Notes: generated by a model from the letters alone, not told the origin. DNA of 6,517 nucleotides from Pontiellaceae bacterium (GCA_025457785.1 JALOTS010000285.1:1-6517); one strand, 5' to 3'. Positions 1 to 5,663 are shown, counted from the first letter of the stretch. Numbers and translations are program-made.

Positions 1-936
1 GGCCAGCACCGCAGGCATGCCCATCCGGCGGAAGGCGGGGTTTTCTGCCATGTCTTCGACGCGATGCGGTTCGTGGGGGTTTCCAAAGTTTGGAACCAGT
101 TTGTCGATCAGCGCAGTAATCAGGAATCCCGCAAAAAATGCGCCGATGGCCGGAAGCGGGCTTTCGAAATGGGTTTCAGCGAGGGGCATCATTTGCCGGA
201 ATGCGATCCAGAGGAGCAGTCCGGTGGAGGCTCCAAGAAAGAAGGAGAACCGCCCAGGGAGGGTGTGGCGCGTAAAGAAGGCCAGCAGGCTGCCGATGCC
301 GGTTGCCAGTCCGGCGGCGAGGGTGAGCCCAAAGGCAAACCAGATGGTTGTCGAGTCGGTGAACATTTCGTGATTTTCGATCAGATGGTCGATCAGAATT
401 TTCGTGCCGATGCCGATCAGCACCAGCCCGCCGAACACCTCCATTTTCTTTTCGTTGAAGCGGCCGAAGAGCCGTCCGCAGTACACCCCGGCAAAGGAGA
501 GCGCGAAGGTAACCAGCCCGATGATGACGACCGGCTGAAGAATGGAGACGCGCAGCATCGAGAGGGTGATGCCGATGGCGAAGGCATCAATACTGGTCGC
601 AACGGCCAGCGTCAGAAGCGTCGGCAGGTGAAGAGGGTTTTTGGGGCCATCCTTTTCATCCTCCGGCTGCATGGACTGCATAATCATGTGTCCGCCGACA
701 AACAGGAGCAGGCCGAAGGCAATCCAGTAGTCCACGACCGAAATAAAGCGGTAGGCCCACTGACCGAGCGCCCAGCCGATCACCGGCATGACGGCTTGAA
801 AAACCCCGAATGCCGCGCCGATGAGCAATGCCTGGCGTGCTTTCAGGTTTTTTATTGAAATGCCGCTCGTAATGGATACGGCAAAAGCATCCGTTGCCAG
901 TCCGAGCGCAATTAGAAAAATGGAAAGCAGCGGCAT
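1..936 (-). CDS. MntP manganese exporter fused in frame to a ZupT-like ZIP metal transporter (3' end outside window)
   Basis: Reading from ATG at 936, 312 codons stay open to the window edge. Residues 1-190 form a complete MntP (six hydrophobic segments, about 3-21, 36-56, 68-85, 103-123, 130-152, 167-186). The duplicated signature is present: LATDAFAVS with D16, and ATSIDAFAIG with D117. The MntP part ends LIGIGTKILIDHL, as free-standing MntP normally does. After a roughly ten-residue linker, residues 191-312 match the start of a ZupT-type ZIP permease: FAFGLTLAAGLATGIGSLLA (TM1), FLGASTGLLLWIAFRQMMP (TM2), FLITALIDKLVP plus NPHE (TM3 and loop), then the start of TM4. The expected metal-site motifs of TM4-5 (HNFPEG, HxxxE) lie beyond the window. 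MntP exports Mn2+ from the cytoplasm; bacterial ZIPs usually import Zn2+, Mn2+ or Fe2+. The putative SD is GACGGA, 8 nt upstream. An internal Met191 (codon 366-364) looks like an old zupT start but has no clear SD. Family calls are secure; the transport role of the fusion is inferred. Confidence 0.88.
   Translation of the reverse strand, partial: MPLLSIFLIALGLATDAFAVSITSGISIKNLKARQALLIGAAFGVFQAVMPVIGWALGQWAYRFISVVDYWIAFGLLLFVGGHMIMQSMQPEDEKDGPKNPLHLPTLLTLAVATSIDAFAIGITLSMLRVSILQPVVIIGLVTFALSFAGVYCGRLFGRFNEKKMEVFGGLVLIGIGTKILIDHLIENHEMFTDSTTIWFAFGLTLAAGLATGIGSLLAFFTRHTLPGRFSFFLGASTGLLLWIAFRQMMPLAETHFESPLPAIGAFFAGFLITALIDKLVPNFGNPHEPHRVEDMAENPAFRRMGMPAVLA
81..95. repeat. Third copy of the TTCCA-N5-TGGAA palindrome, in the ZIP part of the fusion gene
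   Basis: TTCCAAAGTTTGGAA has 7-bp arms (TTCCAAA/TTTGGAA) around a single central base. It encodes the residues around NFGN in the loop after ZIP TM3, just before the family's NPHE. It has the same arms and spacing as the two copies in gltX. Confidence 0.65.
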
Positions 937-945
937 TGTTTGGTT

Positions 946-1016
946 CCGTCTGGTTGTTTCCCGAATCGATTTAAACCCTGAAACGGGTGAAAAACCGATC
1001 CGTCTGATGCCCGAAT
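946..1016 (-). repeat. Duplicated two-part motif in the leader of the mntP-ZIP gene
   Basis: On the minus strand the motif ATTCGGG followed by CAGACGG occurs twice: at 1016-1000 with a 3-nt gap and at 966-946 with a 7-nt gap. Each heptamer is identical between the copies. The downstream copy supplies the putative Shine-Dalgarno GACGGA of the mntP-ZIP start. I see no conserved core of the Mn2+-sensing yybP-ykoY riboswitch that often precedes mntP, so the role (operator half-sites, RNA structure or chance duplication) is unknown. Confidence 0.5.
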
Positions 1017-1043
1017 GAGACAGGATATGCTCAAAAGCGGCAA
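1015..1043 (-). promoter_or_regulatory. Possible sigma70-like promoter for the mntP-ZIP gene
   Basis: The minus strand shows TTGCCG (1043-1038), a 17-nt spacer, and TCTCAT (1020-1015), each 4/6 to the sigma70 consensus. The -10 overlaps the upstream copy of the duplicated leader motif, so a regulator binding there could act on initiation. It is a pattern match only. Confidence 0.25.
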
Positions 1044-1052
1044 GGACGAATT

Positions 1053-1064
1053 CCCGCCGGCGGG
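1053..1064. repeat. 12-bp perfect GC palindrome between divergent genes
   Basis: CCCGCCGGCGGG is its own reverse complement. It lies between the candidate promoters of the divergent mntP-ZIP and hppA genes, with an A-run on its hppA-proximal side. No T-tract follows on either strand in the direction of transcription, so it does not look like an intrinsic terminator. It could be a protein-binding site or simply GC-rich sequence. Confidence 0.4.
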
Positions 1065-1089
1065 CGAAAAAAATACCGCGGAATGTAAC

Positions 1090-1118
1090 TTGCTATTCCA
1101 TCTCTATTTTCCTAGCGT
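1090..1118 (+). promoter_or_regulatory. hppA: Possible sigma70-like promoter for hppA
   Basis: TTGCTA (1090-1095), a 17-nt spacer, and TAGCGT (1113-1118) resemble -35 and -10 boxes (4/6 and 3/6 to consensus). They would give a short, AT-rich leader (1131-1158) before the hppA ribosome-binding site. It is the best candidate in the gap but only a pattern match. Confidence 0.3.
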
Positions 1119-1173
1119 AACGATGCCGAAGTTTTAAATTTTATTTTTTAACGATTAAACGAAAGGGAAAAGT

Positions 1174-3546
1174 ATGGACGTTTCAGTGATTCCGGGGATT
1201 TGGTGGATTGCACCGATTACCTCCGTGATGGCGTTGGTTTTTGCCGTCTATTTTTACAAAAAAATGATGGGGGCGAATGAAGGAAACGCCACCATGATTG
1301 AGATTGCGGGCCATGTCCGTGAAGGTGCGATGGCCTATCTGGTGCGTCAGTACAAGGTGGTGGCACTGGTTTTTCTGGTTCTGCTCATTATTCTGCAAGT
1401 GCTTGCCTTTATGGGAGTTCAGAATCCGTTTGTTCCTATCGCCTTTTTGACTGGCGGCTTTTTCTCCGGACTTTGCGGGTTCATCGGTATGAAGACGGCG
1501 ACGGCCGCCTCCTCGCGCACGGCACAGGGCTGTTCTGAAAGCCTGAATCGCGGCCTGCAGGTCGCCTTCCGTTCCGGCGCGGTGATGGGTCTTGTGGTGG
1601 TCGGTTTCGGTCTGCTCGACATTTGTATCTGGTACTGGGTTCTCGACAAACTGGTTTACACACAGGCCAACATGACCAACGGCTGGAGCATGCTCGGTAT
1701 GACCTTCGTTCCGGCGGGCAGCACCGTTGTGGATAAACTGGTTGCGATGACCACCACCATGATCACCTTCGGGATGGGCGCCTCCACGCAGGCCCTGTTC
1801 GCCCGCGTCGGCGGCGGTATCTACACCAAGGCGGCTGATGTCGGCGCTGACCTCGTCGGTAAAGTTGAAGCCGGTATTCCGGAAGACGATCCCCGCAATC
1901 CGGCCACCATCGCCGACAACGTCGGTGATAACGTGGGTGACGTCGCCGGGATGGGTGCCGACCTTTACGAATCCTATTGCGGTTCAATCCTCGCCACCGC
2001 CGCGCTGGGCGCGGCCGTCGGCGCGCACCACGCCCTCAAGGCGATCAAAGCGGGCGGTTTCGAAAACGCTACGGAGGCGCTGGCCGCTAACAGTACGGAA
2101 GTCGCGGCGGCTGTTCAGCAGGCCGTCGGACTGGTTACAGCCCCGATGGTTGTGGCCGGTATCGGCACGCTTCTCTCCATCATCGGGATGTTTCTGGTTC
2201 GCTGTAAAGAAGGTGCCACTCAGAAAAACCTGCTCAAAGCGCTGCTGACCGGTACGCTCAGCAGTTCCATTTTCATTGTGCTGGCGCTGGTCGGCATGTG
2301 GCTGGGCGGAATGATTGCCGGCGGCATTGTGCTGGCCGTCATTTCGGGTCTTGCCGCCGGGGTGATCATCGGGCAGGCCACGGAATACTACACCTCCGAT
2401 GAATACAAACCGACCAAAGGCATTGCCGGTCAGGCTGTTATGGGGCCGGCCACCGTCATCATCGACGGTCTGGCGACCGGCATGTACTCCGCAGGCATTC
2501 CGGTCATCACCATTATCGCTGGCATTATCTGCGCCTTCGGGTTTGCGGGCGGATTTTCCGACATGTCCATGGGACTCTACGGCATCGGCTTTGCCGCCGT
2601 CGGGATGCTCGCCACCCTTGGCATCACGCTCGCAACCGATGCCTACGGTCCGATCGCCGACAACGCGGGCGGCAACGCCGAAATGGCGCACCTGCCTCCG
2701 GAAGTGCGTGAACGCACCGATGCACTCGACTCGCTCGGCAACACCACCGCCGCCACCGGAAAAGGCTTCGCCATCGGTTCCGCCGCGCTGACCGCCATGG
2801 CGCTGCTGGCCGCCTATATCGAAGAAGTCAAAATGTGGATCGGCAAGCTTGCCCACGAAGGAACCTTTATGGGCTTTACCGCCAAAGAAGCGAAATGGGC
2901 CGACCTGATGCAGTTCGTTGACCGTTTCGAGCTGCACATCATGAACCCGCTGCTCATTTGCGGTCTGTTCCTGGGCGGCATGATGGCCTTTGTCTTCTGT
3001 GCTATGACCATGAAGGCCGTCGGTCGTGCCGCCGGTTCGATGGTTGAAGAGGTCCGCCGTCAGTTCAAGGAATTCCCCGGCATCATGAAGGGCACACAGA
3101 AACCGGATTATGCCCGCTGCGTTGCGATTTCCACCAAAGGCGCGCAGAAGGAAATGCTGGTCCCGTCGCTGATGGCCATTATTGTTCCGGTTGTTACCGG
3201 TCTGATTCTCGGCGTACCGGGTGTCATGGGGCTGCTCGCAGGCGGACTCACCACCGGTTTCGTATTGGCCACCATGCTCAACAACGCGGGCGGTGCCTGG
3301 GATAACGCCAAGAAGCATATCGAACGCGGAGCCTTCGGCGGCAAGCGCCTGCCGGACGGCAGCAAGAGTCCGGTGCACGGCGCGGCGGTGGTCGGCGATA
3401 CCGTCGGCGATCCCTGCAAGGATACCTCCGGCCCGTCGCTCAACATTCTGATCAAACTCATGACGATGGTCAGCGTGGTCTTCACGCCGGTTGTTGTGAA
3501 GTTTGCGCCCGTTGTGCAGGAATTCCTGCACATCGCCACCAAATAA
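1174..3546 (+). CDS. hppA: Membrane-bound K+-dependent pyrophosphatase, probably Na+ (or Na+/H+) pumping
   Basis: 790 residues, a full-length, many-TM protein of the inner membrane that couples hydrolysis of PPi to export of Na+ and/or H+. All family signatures are intact: DVGADLVGKVE (222-232), the PEDDPRNPATIADNVGDNVGD block (236-256), YGPIADNAGGNAEM (491-504), GGAWDNAKKH (707-716) and GDTVGDPCKDTSGPSLN (741-757). The segment GNTTAATGKG (522-531) has Ala526 and Gly529 where K+-independent enzymes have Lys and Thr, so it should be K+-dependent. Glu266 in GADLYESY is the TM6 gate glutamate typical of Na+-pumping and dual enzymes. The sequence closely resembles Bacteroides Na+,H+-PPases as I remember them, including Thr93, Phe97 and Asp149. 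ATG at 1174 follows AGGGA at 1164-1168. It is divergent from mntP-ZIP and convergent with hpt. The family is certain; ion specificity is inferred. Confidence 0.97.
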   Translation: MDVSVIPGIWWIAPITSVMALVFAVYFYKKMMGANEGNATMIEIAGHVREGAMAYLVRQYKVVALVFLVLLIILQVLAFMGVQNPFVPIAFLTGGFFSGLCGFIGMKTATAASSRTAQGCSESLNRGLQVAFRSGAVMGLVVVGFGLLDICIWYWVLDKLVYTQANMTNGWSMLGMTFVPAGSTVVDKLVAMTTTMITFGMGASTQALFARVGGGIYTKAADVGADLVGKVEAGIPEDDPRNPATIADNVGDNVGDVAGMGADLYESYCGSILATAALGAAVGAHHALKAIKAGGFENATEALAANSTEVAAAVQQAVGLVTAPMVVAGIGTLLSIIGMFLVRCKEGATQKNLLKALLTGTLSSSIFIVLALVGMWLGGMIAGGIVLAVISGLAAGVIIGQATEYYTSDEYKPTKGIAGQAVMGPATVIIDGLATGMYSAGIPVITIIAGIICAFGFAGGFSDMSMGLYGIGFAAVGMLATLGITLATDAYGPIADNAGGNAEMAHLPPEVRERTDALDSLGNTTAATGKGFAIGSAALTAMALLAAYIEEVKMWIGKLAHEGTFMGFTAKEAKWADLMQFVDRFELHIMNPLLICGLFLGGMMAFVFCAMTMKAVGRAAGSMVEEVRRQFKEFPGIMKGTQKPDYARCVAISTKGAQKEMLVPSLMAIIVPVVTGLILGVPGVMGLLAGGLTTGFVLATMLNNAGGAWDNAKKHIERGAFGGKRLPDGSKSPVHGAAVVGDTVGDPCKDTSGPSLNILIKLMTMVSVVFTPVVVKFAPVVQEFLHIATK

Positions 3547-3564
3547 AACGGCCCCGCCGTTTTA
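3544..3564. terminator. Bidirectional hairpin terminator shared by convergent hppA and hpt
   Basis: Perfect 9-bp arms, TAAAACGGC and GCCGTTTTA, flank a CCC loop. Each strand reads an A-rich ascending arm, a GC core and a TTTTA descending arm, the usual form of a two-way intrinsic terminator. The hppA stop TAA is bases 3544-3546, and the hpt stop (TAA on the minus strand) is 3564-3562, so both stop codons lie inside the stem. Only 15 nt separate them. Confidence 0.8.
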
Positions 3565-4077
3565 GCCAAAGGCCGCTCCGGAATTGTCATAGTCGAGGCC
3601 GTAGCCGACGACAAATTCATTTCCGATTGAAAAACCCACGTAATCCGCCTCCATGTCCACAGCGCGGCGCGCTTTTTTGTCGAGCAGCACGCAGGTTCGC
3701 ACGGAGTGTGCTCCGCGCTGAAGGAACAGGTTTTTGGCAAAGGCGAGGGTGCGTCCGCTGTCGAGAATATCGTCAACAATCAGTACGTCGGCTCCGTGCA
3801 GATTTTCGCCGGTATCGTGAACAATCCGGATGGTTCCGCTGGATTCAGTCGCGCTTCCATAGCTGGCGAGTGTGATGAAGTCGATCTGTGGATGCAGATT
3901 GTGCCGGGCAAAGCCCCTCACCAGATCGGCCAGAAAAATAAAACTGCCCCGCAGGACACCCAGCAGCAGCAGATTGCCGCCAGCGTACTGTTCGGAAATT
4001 TCATTATTCAGTGCCTGAACACGGTCCTGAATCTGTTCGCGGGTAAACAGCACGTTGCGGATGTGGTGAGGTTTCAT
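3562..4077 (-). CDS. hpt: Hypoxanthine (guanine) phosphoribosyltransferase with shortened C-terminus
   Basis: 171 residues from ATG at 4077. It catalyses purine salvage in the cytoplasm: hypoxanthine or guanine + PRPP gives IMP or GMP + PPi. Visible motifs are LLGVLRGSFIF (38-48, pyrophosphate loop), the flexible loop around SYGSATESSGTIRI (72-85), the PRPP site VLIVDDILDSGRTL (98-111) with the DD pair at 102-103, LLDKKARR (131-138, purine-contacting Lys), and GFSIGNEFVVGYGLDY (148-163). It ends DNSGAAFG eight residues after LDY, where E. coli Hpt continues with a YRHLPYIG segment and more; about ten residues and that motif are missing. I chose Met1 in MKPHHIRN, preceded by GGAAAAAG. The frame is open upstream to an ATG at 4287, but that extension reads through the 7-bp tandem array and has no family similarity. 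Convergent with hppA, divergent from gltX. Confidence 0.93.
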   Translation of the reverse strand: MKPHHIRNVLFTREQIQDRVQALNNEISEQYAGGNLLLLGVLRGSFIFLADLVRGFARHNLHPQIDFITLASYGSATESSGTIRIVHDTGENLHGADVLIVDDILDSGRTLAFAKNLFLQRGAHSVRTCVLLDKKARRAVDMEADYVGFSIGNEFVVGYGLDYDNSGAAFG

Positions 4078-4134
4078 AGGCTTTTTCCATTGATTTTCTG
4101 TTTTACAGAGCACAGATGAAACTGAACCATCATT

Positions 4135-4202
4135 TGTCCCGGAAATAAAGTACTCTTTTTCGACTTGCTTGTTTACGGCCCGGAGCGAGAACATGCGGGA
4201 CA
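4135..4202. repeat. 7-bp inverted repeat flanking 54 bp in the hpt-gltX gap
   Basis: TGTCCCG (4135-4141) and CGGGACA (4196-4202) are perfect inverted repeats. The right arm stops exactly where the 7-bp tandem array begins (4203). The 54 bp between them have no recognisable coding content. It may be the edge of a small repeated element, or chance. Confidence 0.35.
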
Positions 4203-4279
4203 TTGCCGATTGCCGATTGCCGAATGATGATTGCCGAATGCTGAATGCTGAATAACAGATAAAAGATAACGAATAACTG
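4203..4279. repeat. Eleven-unit degenerate 7-bp tandem repeat upstream of gltX
   Basis: The 77 bp divide without slippage into eleven heptamers: TTGCCGA (three times), ATGATGA, TTGCCGA, ATGCTGA (twice), then ATAACAG, ATAAAAG, ATAACGA and ATAACTG. Position 2 is always T, and units become progressively AT-rich toward gltX. The array ends 6 nt before the gltX ATG and lies in the divergent hpt-gltX region, so it sits in the gltX 5' leader. The first seven units are close copies; the last four are weaker and could be a chance AT-rich continuation. Confidence 0.75.
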
Positions 4280-4285
4280 AAAACC

Positions 4286-5608
4286 ATGAAAATCCGAACC
4301 CGTTTTGCCCCCAGCCCGACCGGTCATGTTCATATCGGGAACATGCGCGCCGCCATTTTCAACTGGCTTTATGCCCGCCATGCCGGAGGGAAGTTCCTTC
4401 TCCGCGTCGAAGACACCGACCGCGAGCGTTCGACCCCTGCGGCCATTAAAACGCTTCTCGAAGCGATGGACTGGCTGGGTCTCAATGTGGATGAAGCGCC
4501 GCTGTATCAATCCTCCCGGATGGATGCGCATCTCGCCGCCGCCCAGCGGCTGCTTGCCACCGGTCACGCCTACAAAGAAGACAAAGGCGGAACCGGGCAG
4601 GGCGAGTGCATCATTTTTAAAATGCCCGGTACGGATGTGGAATTCACCGATCTGGTGAAGGGGACGTTGCGCAAATCCGTCGCCGATATGGCCGACTTCG
4701 TGATCGTCCGCTCCAACGGTACGCCCGTATTTCACCTCGCCAATGTTCTCGATGATATTGAGCAGCGCATTACCCACATTATTCGCGGCGACGACCATGT
4801 TGAAAACACCTTCCGTCACATTGCCCTTTATCGGGCATTAGGCGCGCCGGTTCCGCATTATGCGCATTTGCCGATGATTGTTAACGCGCAGGGAAAGCCT
4901 TACTCCAAGCGTGACGGCGATGCCTTTGTCGGCGACTTTCAAAGCAAAGGCTTTTTCGGCGAGGCGCTGTTTAATTATCTCGCGCTGCTCGGCTGGTCGC
5001 CCGGCGATGATCGTGAAGTGATGACCCGCGACGAGATGATCGCCGCGTTTGATTTGACGACCGTTCGGTCTTCCCCCGCGCAAATGGATTTGCGCAAACT
5101 GCTCTGGATGAACGGCGAATATGTCCGCGCCATGCGTCCGGTAGAATTTGCCACCCTGTGCCGCGAAGAACTGCGATCCATTAATTTGGAAATCGGCGGA
5201 AATGCCGCCGCGATTTTTTCGCTTATGCAGGACCGTATCAAAATCCGCAGCGATGTGATTCCCGCCATGACCTTTTTCTGTACCGACGACTACGAATACG
5301 ACGAAAAAGCTGTCGAGAAAAAGCTTCTCAAAGAAGGCGTTTTCCAAACCCTGGAAAAGATCGCCGACCTGTTCCAAACCCTGGAATCGTTTGACACGGA
5401 AACCGTCAACACCGCGCTTCACCAATTTGTGGAGCAGGGCGGATTAAAATTCGGTGACGTGATGCCGCCGCTGCGTATCGCGGTTTCCGGCCAGCAGTCC
5501 GGTCCCGATCTCGCGCCCGTCCTTTCGATTCTGGGCAGAGCCGAATCGATTTCCCGCATTCGTAAAACGATTGTCCGTTTCAATCCAACGTCCGGAAATC
5601 GACGCTGA
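4286..5608 (+). CDS. gltX: Glutamyl-tRNA synthetase, compact form
   Basis: 440 residues; a class I cytoplasmic aminoacyl-tRNA synthetase that charges tRNA(Glu) with glutamate, using ATP and releasing PPi. The catalytic Rossmann fold is clear: RFAPSPTGHVHIGN (6-19, HIGH motif), LLRVEDTDRERS (38-49), the LANVLDDIEQRITHIIRGDDHVENT region (151-175), and the KMSKS-equivalent KPYSKRDGDAFVGDF (204-218). WMNGEYVR (274-281) begins the helical region, and residues from about 290 to 440 form the anticodon-binding part, ending PLRIAVSG...LGRAESISRIR. The segment between AYKEDK (95-100) and IIFKMP (109-114) is very short, lacking the usual CxC/PEEL insert; this accounts for the length below the usual 460-500. 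No Shine-Dalgarno is visible before ATG at 4286, but the HIGH-motif spacing from Met1 is normal. Whether it is discriminating or also charges tRNA(Gln) cannot be decided here. Confidence 0.96.
   Translation: MKIRTRFAPSPTGHVHIGNMRAAIFNWLYARHAGGKFLLRVEDTDRERSTPAAIKTLLEAMDWLGLNVDEAPLYQSSRMDAHLAAAQRLLATGHAYKEDKGGTGQGECIIFKMPGTDVEFTDLVKGTLRKSVADMADFVIVRSNGTPVFHLANVLDDIEQRITHIIRGDDHVENTFRHIALYRALGAPVPHYAHLPMIVNAQGKPYSKRDGDAFVGDFQSKGFFGEALFNYLALLGWSPGDDREVMTRDEMIAAFDLTTVRSSPAQMDLRKLLWMNGEYVRAMRPVEFATLCREELRSINLEIGGNAAAIFSLMQDRIKIRSDVIPAMTFFCTDDYEYDEKAVEKKLLKEGVFQTLEKIADLFQTLESFDTETVNTALHQFVEQGGLKFGDVMPPLRIAVSGQQSGPDLAPVLSILGRAESISRIRKTIVRFNPTSGNRR
5340..5386. repeat. Two identical palindromic 15-mers, 30 bp apart, inside gltX
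   Basis: TTCCAAACCCTGGAA occurs exactly at 5342-5356 and 5372-5386, with arms TTCCA and TGGAA around a 5-nt centre. The first copy extends to 7-bp arms (TTTTCCA/TGGAAAA, 5340-5358). The period of 30 nt keeps frame, so both copies encode FQTLE (residues 353-357 and 363-367). A related copy lies at 81-95. Confidence 0.8.
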
Positions 5609-5617
5609 TGCGGCTGT

Positions 5618-5640
5618 AAACGGATATTTTTAATCCGTTT
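5618..5640. terminator. Hairpin after gltX, possible terminator
   Basis: 8-bp perfect arms AAACGGAT (5618-5625) and ATCCGTTT (5633-5640) enclose a 7-nt loop, starting 10 nt after the gltX stop. The descending arm ends in TTT but no longer T-run follows, so termination may be weak or partial. It suggests that gltX and the downstream glycosyltransferase are separate units. Confidence 0.5.
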
Positions 5641-5663
5641 GATCTCGAAAGACGAAAGGCTCC

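Noticed and set aside
64..858. Open frame of 264 codons on the plus strand opposite the mntP-ZIP gene
   Set aside because: Very hydrophilic, low-information composition and no family similarity, while the minus strand reads a clear transporter throughout.
973..987. Short hairpin ACCC/GGGT in the mntP leader as a terminator or riboswitch part
   Set aside because: Only four base pairs with no strong T-run, and no conserved riboswitch core is visible.
1053..1064. GC palindrome as an intrinsic terminator
   Set aside because: No T-tract follows on either strand, and neither flanking gene ends there; both start away from it.
1984..3531. Open frame of 515 codons on the minus strand, antisense to hppA
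   Set aside because: Its translation is Gly/His/Arg/Gln/Asp-rich with no recognisable domain, and it lies wholly within a perfectly conserved hppA. It is a mirror of hppA codon bias.
4095..4110. Short hairpin TCTGT/ACAGA upstream of hpt as a regulatory site
   Set aside because: Five or six base pairs, AU-rich; no more than expected in such sequence.
4078..4287. N-terminal extension of hpt to an ATG at 4287
   Set aside because: The extra 70 codons read through the 7-bp tandem array and have no Hpt similarity. The ATG at 4077 gives the normal Hpt N-terminus.
4130..4819. Open frame of 229 codons on the minus strand overlapping gltX
   Set aside because: It is antisense to the conserved catalytic half of gltX and ends in the repeat array; no domain is visible.
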